Shown: positions 1 to 12,077 of the stretch, in pieces
How positions within the stretch are numbered: the stretch's first letter is position 1
How the letters are laid out: each line of letters begins with the position of its first letter
Program-made: the position numbers and the translations under genes
NCBI GenBank assembly: GCA_963969345.1
Contig: OZ017768.1
Location: 10,456,193 to 10,520,192, forward strand
DNA from: Turbatrix aceti
Taxonomy: Eukaryota > Nematoda > Chromadorea > Rhabditida > Panagrolaimidae
Direction: 5' to 3'
DNA: 64,000 nucleotides
Notes under the pieces: model-generated
The model's input: the letters and a program-made list of their open reading frames with translations, nothing else
What the model was told of the DNA's origin: nothing
The model's database searches: none

Positions 1-2658
1 GAGGTTTGAACAAGCCGGGCGTTCTAAAAATTAAAGATAGCATAATGTTTAATGTTAATTACTAACCAAGAGAAATATTTTTCAAGACATCACCAACGGT
101 GTTTTTAGTATCATTGGTTGGCTCGGGGTCGGCCTGCTCGCTGACCTTCAGGAACACTTCTTCGAGGCTGTTGACGTTGATGCCAAACGTATCGATCCTG
201 AATTCTTCCTTGTTTTCCTCCAGGATGGCAAAAACTTTCGGCAGCGAACGTTGTACATTCGGGGGTAGGTGGATTGCAAATTGTAGGCCAACTGTTCCGT
301 TAATCGCTGCCTCCTCGCACTCGTTCTTTACCAAGGTCACGATTTGGGTAGCCAGCTTGTTGGTTTTCTCGGCGCTCATTTTGAGGTCGGAAAACACAAT
401 TGTGAGTATGAATCCTGTGGAGTACTTGCTTTTGAGGAAATCAATGGATCCGCTGCACATGACTTCGCCTTTGGAGAGGATGATGACCCGATCAGCGACG
501 CTTTCGGCTTCGTCCATGTAGTGAGTTGTCATGAGAACAGTCCGGCCTTCCTGAATGCCTTCAATGATGTCGATCATGCTGTGCCGTGCCATTGGATCCA
601 TGCCAGCAGTTGGTTCGTCGAGGAGAACGATCTTGGAGCCTCCAATGATGGCCATGCCGACACAAAGCTTGCGTTTTTGGCCGCCCGAAAGATTCTGTGC
701 ATAGACATTCTCAGAACCCTCGAGACCGACGGCCTCGATGACTTCATCGCATTCCTCGCAGGTTATATCGTAGCCTGTTTTAAGGGTGCCGTAGAAGTGA
801 AGGTGTTCACGAACAGTAAGAAGGGTAAAGATAGGATCCCACTGCGGACAGTATCCAACGCTTTCGTTTGCATCAACCAAAATCTTGCCAGAAGTCGGTT
901 TGTATAGGCCCGTTAGACAGCCAAAAAGCGTACTCTTGCCGGCACCGTTGTGCCCGAGAAGTCCGGTCACTTGGTTTTTGAAGGCTGCAAAAGACACATG
1001 ATTGACAGCCACTTCGCCATTGCTCCATCGCTTGCAAACGTCGTTGACTGCAATTCCGGGTTCGGCGGATTCTGGGACAGACTCGTGGAAGCCGTTGTTC
1101 TTCTGAGCAGGCTTGTCTATATGTAGCATGGAAACTTTTTTGCGGCAGCCCTATAAGATGCAACGATGCGACAAACTTTAGTTTAAAAATTGTCAAACAA
1201 TACCAAAAAAAACAGCGGATGAAGCTTCTGAGTGTTATCCACAGGGAAAACATAATCCATGTAGAACGTAAGCAGAACGACGATCACAACGTGAAGTATC
1301 AGCGAGATGAATGCCGGACCAAGCGGAACGTAGAAATCAAAGCCAGAAAAAATGCGCAAAGGTTGTTCTAAAAATTGATTCATTATAAATAGGGATACAC
1401 AGAAAAACTTACCGTATGCCCCCACAATGTTTAAGTTAAAACTAATTACGTAGACGGCAAACAATGGAACTACAAACATCAATGCCATCGTTGGTATGAC
1501 ATCGTACGCTGTTAGCGGCGCATAGTATTCCGTTGCAACTTGAATGACAAAAACAATGATGAAAAGGAGTACTGCATGCGTCGATTTGTTTACGATTGTT
1601 GTAAGAAGAAGTCCCATATACATGATGTAGTGAGCGTACAAGATACAGGCGACAAACAGGGTAATTCCGAAACTCTAAAAAACAAACGATAATATAAATA
1701 TAGCATGATCTGGTAGTAATAATTTTTCACTAACCTTTAGGCTTAAAATAAAGTATCCCACAATAGCACTGATTACCCACACCTGAACCGTCGTGATAAA
1801 GAAATAGCAACCGTAGTAACAGTAGCGTGGTAGACCCATGATGATCATGTACGCATGAATTGCGTTTTCTTTTTCGCGCATTGTCTTCGTTATAGAAAAT
1901 ACCGACATCAAAAATGTTTGAAGAAAAAAAAGTGTTATAAACGCAGTCGAAACGTCAATGATGCCAGAAAATTTGAGTGAAACCATAATAATATCCATTG
2001 TATATACTTCTTGAAATTCATCGACATCGGTTTCTGATAAATATTCGAGGGAAGCTAAGTATGCGTTTACGTACTGATCAAGGGGAAATGAATTATGAGG
2101 TTTAAAGTAATTTTGGCCATACTTTAAATCACTTTCAAATGGAAGCAATGCGTTGTAAACGTACAAACTGTTATGTTTTTGCATGTCAGCAGTTGTTATT
2201 TTTGTCACGTTGTTGTAGCAGAAGGAACCCAGCATTTCTAGGCATCTCAAGGGAACATTAATTCTGTCAATCTTTGCCGTCGAATTGTGATTAAAGAACA
2301 CCGAGATCTCATCCAAGAAATTAACGATTTTGTGATGAACATAGTAAAAACCAAGAACACATAATATTAGCAGTAACAATTGAACAATCAACAGTATATG
2401 AGAGCGCACAGTAAACTTGATATCTTTTTTGACGAATAACTTAATCAATCCAAATGTAGAAATTTGAGCATGCTGGGCGCGTCCAAAATTGTCTGCATTG
2501 GAAGCCGGTGACGATGCCGTGGGCTCTTGTGTTTTTGATGTTTCTAAAGTTTTGTTGGAAGTTTTGCCCGTCGTGTTAGCTGTCTGTTCGGGCACTCCGC
2601 TTTCCTCCGTAGGTTTTGCTTCGTCGTCGTCATCACCGGAACTCTTGCTCTTCGGCAT
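1..2658 (-). CDS. ABCA-type ABC transporter, N-terminal half (runs off the left edge)
   Basis: Minus-strand exons 2658-1735, 1674-1413, 1367-1204, 1150-67 and 23-1 (cut by the window). All junctions keep frame. A full-length ABCA protein has TMD1-NBD1-TMD2-NBD2 and moves lipids across a membrane; only TMD1 and NBD1 are visible here. Residues 1-75 are charged and low-complexity (DDDDEAKP). A first membrane helix near residue 95 is followed by a large extracellular loop with N-glycosylation sequons, then about five helices up to residue 440. The ABCA-typical EKENAIHAYMIIMGLPRY motif follows the second helix. NBD1 (451-811) has Walker A GHNGAGKS (about 516), Q-loop CPQWDP, signature LSGGQ, Walker B IVLLDEPTAGMD and H-loop TTHYMDEAE, all intact. 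Exons 2 and 3 are exactly as long (262 and 164 nt) as those of the neighbour at 4454-10012, and intron phases match, so the two arose by tandem duplication. ATG at 2658 is the first in frame. Confidence 0.93.
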
Positions 2659-2660
2659 CA

Positions 2661-2706
2661 GTCGGATCAGTCAGATAGTGCAAGTCGGATCAGTCAGATG
2701 GTGCAA
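2661..2706. repeat. 23-bp tandem duplication just upstream of the ABCA start
   Basis: Two copies of a 23-bp unit (gtcggatcagtcagat...) at 2661-2683 and 2684-2706 differ at one base. They sit directly 5' of the minus-strand ATG at 2658, so they lie in the 5' leader or proximal promoter. A second small duplication (acagatgcaacaat twice) follows near 2737-2763. The rest of 2659-3083 shows nothing I recognise. Confidence 0.8.
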
Positions 2707-3083
2707 GTTACAACGCTGACTGAGTTAGTACACACACAGATGCAACAATACAGATGCAACAATCGCGTTAAATTGATGACTGCATAGTGCCGCAATTTTC
2801 TGACCGATCATTGATCTATGCAAATTTGTTTTATATTTATTAGTTTTAGTGTTTGGCTGATACCGTTTTTTTTGATATCACCAAGAATGATGTTTCAAGT
2901 TATGCATCGAGTTTGGGTGAGCACCAAAACAAATTTTTTGTCGTTCAAAAAAGCAAAAATTTTAGTTTTTTATGTTTATGCACTACAAAAAAGCACTTGC
3001 ACAGAATGTTTGAGCGTCAGGATTTTCAACAGGTCGCCGATGCTGTGGTCAAAAGTAGGCCATGTTTTTTAGATCCAAGTACA

Positions 3084-4398
3084 TAACGCGCCGCGTTTAA
3101 TTTTTTTTCACGAAAATGGAATTTTGAAAAAAACCTGAAAAAATGAACATAAACAACGAAAAAACCGTGATCGCAAAAACTTGGACATCCTAAATACGTA
3201 AATATGCATGCCTTGAATTTTTTGACACTTAATGATCATTAAGCCTTCGTTTCTTAGACAATTAACGCACTCTATTTGTTTTCAAAATTTGAATTTCACT
3301 GATTTTTTTGAGGTTGAGCCCGCGTGAAAGGCGTGTTCATTTCATGAACTCATGAGAAGCACAAACGGGCCGTTTTCTGAATTCATGAAAAGCACAGTCG
3401 ATCGTGAGTGTTGAAATCACGCGCGTTAAGTTTGTGTTTTTTGCTGTAAAAAATAGGTGCCATTTATTTTTCAATGTTCACAACAATGATATCGAAAAAA
3501 GGGTGACAAAAATCAACTGCAATGTAGAGAGAAACTTTATTCATGACTTGATTACGGCATCACATTTCATCATCAAAACGTAGCTGAAAACGTATCTAAA
3601 GGATGCCATTTTATTTAGCCTGAAACGTGTCATAAAAGTCATCGATTCGTTGAGAAAAAAAAGTGAGCAAGCCGTGGTAGACATGATATACGGTAACACT
3701 GACAGCATTCTAACGAACAAAAGTTCAAAACGCGTTACCGTTTTTGATGTAAATTTTTTTCTATAAGTGTTAGTCAGAAATGTTGTCACATCAGTGTCAC
3801 TTGACATTGCTTCTCCTTCACCGATTTTATCTCGTCTAAACATGAATCTCTTGGTTCGTTGCAAGTTCAAGCAGTATGATAGTTAATGGCATAGCTTTTT
3901 TATGCACGAAACATGAATTTATTGTGGCATAATTCAAGCTTGATCATTGGTGATGAAATGTGATGCCGTAATCAAGTCATGAATAAAGTTTCTCTTTACA
4001 TTGCAGTTGATTTTTGTCACCCTTTTTTCGATATCATTGTTGTGAACATTGAAAAATAAATGGCACCTATTTTTTACAGCAAAAACACAAACTTAAACGC
4101 GCGTGATTTCAACACTCACGATCGACTGTGCTTTTCATGAATTCAGAAAACGGCCCGTTTGTGCTTCTCATGAGTTCATGAAATGAACACGCCTTTCACG
4201 ACAATGAAACCCATTGGAGTTTCATTATCATTAATTATCATTAATTTGCTTGCCCAAAAATCAGAGACCCATGCATATTTGTGCTTTTAGATGTTCGTTT
4301 TTTTGCGACAGCGGAATTTGCAAATATCAATTGTATCATTTTTTTGAGTCAGTTAAAAAATTGCGTTTTTGAGGAAAATTTTTAAACGCGGCGCGTTA
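3084..4398. mobile_element. Fold-back (long inverted repeat) element
   Basis: The inner arms 3323-3572 and 3951-4200 are reverse complements with only a few single-base differences and indels, around a loop of about 380 bp. The outer ends carry the inverted motif taacgcgccgcgtttaa (3084-3100, repeated inverted at 4382-4398). Between outer ends and inner arms the two sides still resemble each other as diverged inverted copies (for example cgcaaaaa and aaatatgcatg on both sides). The ends are flanked by TA, compatible with a TA target site, but that is too short to prove a duplication. The loop holds an open frame of 109 codons on the minus strand (3870-3541) without recognisable motifs, so I do not call it a gene. 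The element fills the spacer between the two ABCA genes. Family unassigned. Confidence 0.8.
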
Positions 4399-4453
4399 CA
4401 TGCATGTAGACCTATTTTATGTATACAATATAATCAATGTCAAAAAAAATCAG

Positions 4454-7400
4454 TCAAGTTAATGCCTTATGGCTCGTAGCTTTTGCAGACGCCATTACCG
4501 ATGGTCGTTGCGTTGGCATTGTGTTTTCCGTTAATTCCTGTGACGACTGTGTGATCACCATTTGTCGTTGTGTTGTTGGCAATATTTGTTGTTGTCTTGC
4601 TGCCAATATTTGTTGTTGTCTTGCTGCCATATTTTGTTGTTGTATTGCCGCTAAAATTTGTTGTTGTGTAGGTATCGGTGGTGCCATCGATTGCTGGGGG
4701 ACGCCCACGGATCCCGTAGCTTGTTGTTCTGCGTTAGTTGCGGTGATAAAGATGTCTTCTAAACTCACATCGACCAGTGAGTACGCCTTGATGGAGTCTT
4801 TTGAAATTCGGTTTCGGTCTTCGACAAATGATACCAAAGTTGCGTAAAGCCTCGACAATGGGACTGCTTCTCTGCCGTCGTTCTTTGGAATCGAAAATGA
4901 CAAAATAGTGCGATTCGTATCATTAAGCTCAGATCCAGGAAACTTCTTTTTGATAGCGTCAATTGTTCGCACGTATATCTGGGGTTCATCTGAGATCATA
5001 ACTCTGAGAGTGTATTGGTCGCTGAAGGCTGACTTGAGGTGTTGGCAAGTGCCGATGGCCCGAAGCTTGCCTAGGGACAGAAAACCAATTCGTGTGCAGA
5101 GCGTTTCGCATTCCTCCACCGAGTGGGACGAGAGTATCACAGATGTGCCATTGGACCTCAGCGCAATGAGTAGTTCCCAAATGCGACGCCTTGTCCGAGG
5201 ATCGATGCCGGCGGTCGGTTCGTCTAGAATGATGATACCAGGATTTGTCAGAATAGCAACGCCGACGGCGACGCGTCTTTTTTCACCACCGGAGCATCTG
5301 TGGACATGATGCTTTCGTACATCGTCAAGTTTAAGAAGCATGATGATGTTATTGACAGATTCGTGAGTTTTCCAGCGACCACTCAGACGGGCAAACAGAT
5401 AGAACGTTTCCTCGATGGATAGTTCCTCGACCATAACACATGTCTGGGGACAGTATCCCACTGGGGGCGAAAAGATAAAAGATGAGTTTTTGTTGCCATT
5501 GACGTATGAATCTCCGCTGGTAGGAGTGATGTAGCCCGCTAGCATGTTGAATGTCGTTGTTTTACCCGCACCGTTTGAGCCGAGTAGTCCGAAGCATTCA
5601 CCGTGAGGCACGCCAAAGGTCAGGTTACTGATTGCAACGCTTCGACTGTGGAGATATTTTTTTCGCAGATGATGGGTACAAACGGCGTAGTTTTCAGGTA
5701 ATGCTGAGTCGATCTCGGTTTCTTCCCGGATGATATCTGGATGTTGAAATTCCACGGAGGACGTTTCCTAAAAAAGTAACTTTTTTTCTGATAACAAAAC
5801 GAAACCCATACTTCCTTGCCACAACACGACTGCCAGATTCTGCAGCCGTTCGCTTTTAAGAACACTATGATGCAGAACAGAACAACGTAGACAGAAGCAG
5901 AAATAATTTGGTCGTACAAGTTGTAAAGAGAAATTCTGGTTTCAAGTTTAATTTGCTTAATATGCTTGATAACATCCTCCTCGTTATTTGTGTTATCGCT
6001 GAGTTCCACGTTGTCGTAAAGATTGAACTCGTTTTCAAACATGGCGTTGCCGAGCGTCTCGTCCATACTGCGGAACTTGGTCGTTGGAAATATGTAGTTT
6101 ACATTTGTCTGAAAGAGATTTAAAAAAAATTAAAATGTTTCTCAAAAAAATGAATACTCACAGCCAGAAAAGTTGCGACAGCTGAATACCTGCCAATTTG
6201 CTTGAAATCCTCAACGCCAATGAGGCCGATCGTATTGAAGACAAGCAGCGCGGTAAAAGCATTGTTACCGGCTTTGAACATCTTACAGGCACAGAACATC
6301 TGAGACACAAAGGCGATGGTGGATAGTACGTAGCAGGGTAAAACGATGGGGAAATCAGAAAATTTATAGACTTTGCATCGAATACAGATCGCGACGAGTA
6401 GAAAAAAGGCTGGAAGCGCAAATAGAAACTCGAAAATAAAAGACGATATACGATAGACCGGAGTTGTGAGTGTGGCCGTACTGTAGAGCTGACGGACGCC
6501 ATGTTCTTCGAGTACGTACAGAAAGACAGGAATCGAGAAGACAAATATCATGGCAATCGTTGTAATCAGGAGCACAACAGGTGTGTCCGTCACCGGGGAC
6601 ATGGCATCTGTTGTCAGCCTTTGTGTTGTAATGATCAGATTGTGGGGATTCGGACTGTGAAATTCGGTCAAATTCATATGGTGAACGCTTTCTACGGCAG
6701 CAACCAGTATCGCAAGAGGTGCTGTTGAGAACACAGGATGCGATATCACGGTCAAAACAGGCGGCTGTCTTTCGCGTTCTTCGACGTAATACAAAAGTGC
6801 CAGAGGAGGATAGCTCGTCATCGCCTGGTCAACTAAGGTTTGGCATTCTTCAATGTTTGAAAAGTTATGAAATTCGACATTGTTAGACTTTAGTGAATCT
6901 CGAATACCCAAAATGAGTTTTTCATGTGTTTTGTCTGGCGGGTGGTGATAATAAATTTTCATTCTGGGCCCCTTGTGAATTGTGTCCATGACGTTGACCA
7001 ATGGCTTGCCGTTCAAGAGTTCGTAAAGATGGCTGCCGAAAAAAACGTAGAAAGCCATGCACAGTAGGAGCAGAGTGGGGAGAGCGGTTAGGATGTAGTG
7101 CCGTTGAGCGTAATGAAGGCGTCGCATGAATAGGGCCCACACCTGGTACGGAAGGTTTGTAATGTATGTTCGTTCTGCAAAACCATTGGTCAAAAGAATT
7201 CAGAATTATAGTTTTTTGGTTCAAGAATTCAAAAAAAATATGTAAATTTTTACCGTCTATGATGGACTTGATGATATCAGCAACATTCTGCCCCGAATCC
7301 GTCGCTGCATCTGGATCCGCCATCTCGCTGACCTTCGTGAACACCTGCTCGAGACTGTTGATTTTGACCTCGAACGTCTCAATGTTGAGCTCTGCTTTCT

Positions 7401-10012
7401 TGGCCTCCAGCTTTCCGAAAATGGCAGGAAACACTTTTTGTGCGGCGGGTGGAAAGTAAATGACAAATTGATTCCCGATTGTACCCTGTATCACTGCGCC
7501 ATCGCAGTCTTCCCTGACGAGAATCAAAGTTTTAATAGCGAAGAGATTAGCTTCGACATTCGTCTGCGTGATGTTGGCAAAAACCAATGTTAGGAAGTAT
7601 CCAGTCGCGAATTCGTTCTTCAGAAACAGGGTGGATCCACTGCAGATGATTTCACCTTTGGCGATGATGAGGACTCGGTCTGCGATGGCTTCGGCTTCGT
7701 CCATGTTATGAGTTGTTAAGAGAATGGTTCGCTTATCCTGCATGCTCCTGATGCTGCCGATCAGGCTGCATCGTGCCGCCGTATCCATGCCGGTCGTGGG
7801 TTCGTCGATGAGGACAATTTTTGAATTTCCAACGAGCGCCATGCCGATCGAAAGCCTGCGTTTCTGCCCGTGAGAGAGATAGCCTGCGTTCATCGAAACC
7901 TGTTCCTCTAGTCCGAGGATGTTTACGATATCGTCGACTTCTTTGGTTGTGGTACGGATTCCGGTTTTTAGCATTCCGTAGAACTCCAGGTGTTCGCGTA
8001 CCGTAAGATGGGGGAAGAGGGGATCCCACTGCGGACAAAAGCCGAGTCCCTCATCTGTGGATACAGAAATTTTGCCGGATGTCGGGCGATAGAGTCCCGT
8101 CATGCAACCAAAGAGAGTGCTTTTACCGGCGCCGTTTTGGCCAAGCAATACCGTCACCTGATTTCTGATTGCCACGAAAGACACGCCATTGACCGCAATA
8201 TCATCGTTTCCCCAACGCTTCATTAGGTCTTGGACCGTGATTCCTGCGATCGCTTTTCGGGAAAGGGTTTCGTGACATTTAGGAAAATCCACATGGACCA
8301 TATGTTCGATTTTGGTAGAGGCCTGGACGCGTTTTTTACAACCCTAAAAAAGTGAAATTAAGATCACGAATAAAACGGTCTCTATATTACCAGGAAAAAC
8401 AAAGGATGCTTCTTGATGGTACTGTCGACAGGGTAGACGTAATCAAAGTAGAAAATAAGAAGAATCATTGCATAAATGTGCCAAAGAAGTGCAATGAGCG
8501 CGGGTCCGACGGGTATGTAGAACTCAAAATTGTGAAAGTAGAACAAGGGCTGGTCTAAAGCGGCAAATGCACTACTTTATGAAACAAAAACAATTTTAAA
8601 ACTTACAATACGTCGTCACAAAGCTGCCGTTGGAAATAATGACAAAGAACACCAATACTGGATTAAAGAGCATGAGTACCGTAGTAGAAATTGTGGTGTG
8701 GACAGTCAAGGGAAGAAAGATATAAATGGCGTACTGTATCAAGTGGAACACGATGCCAAGTAGAAAGGCAAAGGTAGGTTTCCTGACAAGTGTGGTCATG
8801 AATATGAACGAGTAGACGATGTAGTGCGCGTACAAAAAGCAGCCCAGAAATCCAACGATTCCGAATTTCTGAAAAATGGTGCAAATTTTTGACGTTCGGA
8901 ACAAAAAACTAAAAAAAATTTATGACATTGAATTGATTTTTTAAATGTATTAAAATACAATTTTTCGAAAACGTCCTAAAAAGTACCAACATTCCAAAAA
9001 TTCACTTAAAAAATTTTCACAAACAATAATTCAAAGTCGAATATCTTACCGGAATCATCACAACAAAGATACCTCCCAGAATGCCAAAAACCCAGATTCG
9101 TATTGTAGTGAAGAAAATATGACTACCATAGTAAATGTATCGGGGAAGACCCATGACAATCATATACGCGTGTATGTTGTTTTCTTTTTCAGTCATTGTC
9201 CGCGTAATCGAAAACAGCGAAATCATGAACGGGATTATTAGATAGACGTATGAAAATGTCTGAACGAGTCGTATATCTTTTCTATACTGGATTTGTCGCA
9301 CGTCTAAATTCCACTCATAATGAAGAGAAGCAGCGCGTGCTGAATAATAGGCTGCTTTGTAGACCTCGACGGGGGGAAAAACGTTGGGCATAAAATATTC
9401 CCTGCCAAACTGATTCATTGATTTTTCGGAAACCTTGGCATTGAAGATAATCGTGTTGTTGTGAGCAACGCTAATGTCTTCCAGGTTGTCGTGACTTAGA
9501 CCGTAGTCGAAATCTTCGAATTTGGGATCATTGCTGTGGTTGTATCCGGGACCTCCCAAACATTCACTTATCAGGTTTTGAGGTGATGGGGATTGACCAT
9601 TCATATTTAGCTGGCATGACGCCGATAACACAGGGCGAATTGCAAAATGAGATTTGCTTATTGCATCTCGTTCAAAGGCTCCGCTGTACTGATTGTGTAG
9701 GAAAGCGAAGACGAATCCAACAAAAGCTACGACGCATATTTCGATGACCAGCATGAGAGGCGTCCGAACCATCGTTCGGAAGTCCTTGACCAAAAACAGT
9801 CGGAAGAGGCATATCTTTGAGGCTTTCGAAATATTGGCCTCGCTGACATCCCGCGAGTTCGTGGAACTGGTGTTCTTACCGGTCTCCTTACTGGTCTCCT
9901 TACTGATCTCCTTAGACGCCGTAGCTGGCGGAGTAGCAACTACATCGGGAGTCGGCGTGATACTGGCTTCAGTCTCTGGAATATACTCGGGTACCTCTTC
10001 GGTGGATATCAT
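4454..10012 (-). CDS. ABCA-type full ABC transporter (complete)
   Basis: Minus-strand exons 10012-9050, 8868-8607, 8554-8391, 8343-7254, 7174-6162, 6108-5812 and 5767-4454 sum to 5103 nt (1700 aa). The order is TMD1 (1-463, with a large loop after the first helix), NBD1 (about 495-720), TMD2 (827-1263) and NBD2 (1290-1520), the full ABCA layout; such proteins export or flip lipids using ATP. NBD1 has Walker A GQNGAGKS (about 531), Walker B IVLIDEPTTGMD and H-loop TTHNMDEAE, but its signature reads LSHGQ, not LSGGQ. NBD2 has GSNGAGKT (about 1326), CSGGE (about 1421), IIILDEPTAGID and SSHSVEECE. The last 90 residues form a Gln-rich tail with 8-residue repeats. A minus-strand acceptor-like sequence (ggtatag, about 10058) suggests an intron in the 5' leader. 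It is the upstream member of a tandem pair. It should be functional unless LSHGQ impairs one ATP site. Confidence 0.95.
4581..4668 (-). repeat. 24-bp coding repeat in the ABCA C-terminal tail
   Basis: Three full units and one partial 24-bp unit start at 4581, 4605, 4629 and 4653. Read on the minus strand they encode an 8-residue repeat close to ILAARQQQ. The period keeps the reading frame, and the first two units are identical. The tail lies after NBD2 and is cytosolic by the usual ABCA topology. Confidence 0.85.
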
Positions 10013-12077
10013 TCCTTCGGTTTACGCGGGAGTACCTTCGACGTTTTGCCAGCTATACCAAAATTACAGTTTAAAAATTGAAACGGTAACACAAAAAAAA
10101 GGTTCTTACCTCTGGGGATGGTTTACCCGTAAACGGGTTGTTAGAAATACAAGTCAGACTAGGCGAGATTAGAAAGCAGATGGAAAAGTGAAGGTAACTT
10201 TTTTTTTTGTTTCTTATGGCATTTCTCATGCACAGTTGAGTATGCAAAATAAATTGTCTGGGAGCGATTAGCATCAATTCTTATCCAGAGTGCAATTCCA
10301 GCGTTTAAATTTCTAAAAATGCCAAATCTGTAAACAGTGTTTACGTCTCTTACCACGAAAACATAATTTTCCTCATCTATCAAATTCAAACCGTGAAATT
10401 TCTTTTGATTTTGCAAAAAAATTGGATTTTTTTTCTAACGATAAGACGGTTTTTGATATTGTTTTACAATTTTTTGAAAAATTTTGGAGTGCACAAGAGG
10501 TGTGTTTCGGAATGATACAAACGTTTGGATGTTACAAATTTTTAAGAAAATATTGAGATCTTGAAACTTTCTACAAAACAATGTCTGGTAGCGTGCCTGC
10601 GTCATTTTATGTATTATCAAATGAGTTGTTCCTTGCGACACGAGGCTAATTTGAACTTGTGTATCCGTCCCCGTAGACTCTTTCCCTTGAATCAACCACT
10701 GAACTATACCAGCAAAATAAAGTATGTATAACTGTATAATGTATAACTTATAAACAAAAACATGTATTCCGCAATGTGTAATCATATGACCTCTATATTT
10801 ATGTTTTTTACCATTGTATGTGGAGCGCAACAAAATTGCACATACTTGGCAAGTATATTTGGCGAGGGAAAAACTTTTACATCTTGGGTTTTGGAAGAGT
10901 TCTGAACATTTGTGCGTAATCGTGCGTCGGTGTAAAATAGCGCACACACACATGAAATAAATTGAGTGTACGCACAAAAAAAAACCGACAAATGTTCTTT
11001 TTTTTCAAGCGGCTTTTATGTAGCAGAGAAAGAAAGAAAGAAGTCAGACAGACGAACGCCAGACGCTCGTCGCTGCGGGAGCCCCCAGAAGAACAAACAA
11101 ACTGCTACATAATTTCGTCTGACTCTCGGGCGCTCTCTTGCATAATTGTATGTGTTTTCCTTCTTTTTATCTTCTGTGTTCCGCTCTCTCGTTTCTTTGC
11201 ATTTGTGCGCAGTGTTCCTTTTTTTCTTGCAGAGACTCTCTTATGCTTGTTCTCTCCTTCGTTCTTCCTATATTATTCATTCTCTGCGAGAAAATTTATA
11301 AATCTTAGTTTTTTTTTCTGTATTTTTTTCGCTGAAGTTTTTACCACACTTTTTTTGAAGTTTTCTTCACGTCGTTTACCTATTGGATTCACGGAGTATA
11401 TAGTCGTAATTAATGTTCCTGTTTTCTTTGCTCTTTACTTTCCTTGAAAAAAATCGTAAATGCACGTTTATAAATGCGTACAAATTCACGTTACCTATCC
11501 TCCGTTGACAGATTTCTTTTTGACACCTGAATGTATGTATCATTATTTTTTCTTTCGTCTTTAGGCTTTCACAGACACCACCAACCCCCACCACCACAAA
11601 AAGAAAAACGGAAAAAAAAGCTTAGTTTGTCGCGACTCGCGATATCGGGCAGCATCGATTTGTGAAGCCGCTAACTGCTACTACTGCTGGTTTATTAACG
11701 ATCGTGGACATATTTTAGTTGTCTGGAGAAAAAAACCGGGATTGAAGTTGTTATATATTTCTTTTGTTTTTGTTTTCTGCCACCTGGAATGGCGTCTTTC
11801 ATGGATTCGGACTCGCAAAGTATGAAGTCTGCGTAATTTTTGCTACTCGCGCTGACAAATTTGTTTCAAAGTGGTATTTGATTAATTTTCGATGGTCAAC
11901 ATGTCAAAAGTTAAACGAAAATGATTTTTTGTACTGCTACACTGTGAGACACAACGCTATTTTATATAATTATAATTAATTAGCACGTTCTCTACACAAA
12001 CAAGTTTCCTGTCTGTGGATTCTGATAAATAAAATTATTCAACCACGAAACCCACGAATCAGTCAACTCGTCGCCGA
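10013..12077. other. Intergenic, between divergent ABCA and CK1-like genes
   Basis: This 2.1-kb interval must hold the promoters of both the minus-strand ABCA gene and the plus-strand kinase. Near 10112 a minus-strand donor-like gtaagaacc follows a short GC-richer stretch and may end a non-coding first exon of the ABCA gene. An agaaagaaagaaag run lies near 11031, and several pyrimidine-rich stretches lie in 11150-11360. A tcgcgactcgcga inverted motif occurs near 11630. No TATA box or known operator could be assigned. Confidence 0.5.
10435..10977 (-). CDS. Unrecognised open frame, 180 codons, doubtful
   Basis: A single uninterrupted minus-strand frame of 180 codons lies in otherwise non-coding DNA. 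It is longer than expected by chance at this base composition, but the product is rich in Tyr, Ile, Lys and Cys. I see no domain, signal peptide or clear membrane segment, no splice acceptor near the ATG, and no strong codon preference. It could be a relic of a mobile element or a chance frame. I do not recognise it. Confidence 0.15.
   Translation of the reverse strand: MCVHSIYFMCVCAILHRRTITHKCSELFQNPRCKSFSLAKYTCQVCAILLRSTYNGKKHKYRGHMITHCGIHVFVYKLYIIQLYILYFAGIVQWLIQGKESTGTDTQVQISLVSQGTTHLIIHKMTQARYQTLFCRKFQDLNIFLKICNIQTFVSFRNTPLVHSKIFQKIVKQYQKPSYR

Noticed and set aside
3541..3870. 109-codon frame in the loop of the fold-back element as a transposase
   Set aside because: No catalytic motif or DNA-binding domain, and it overlaps one inverted arm.
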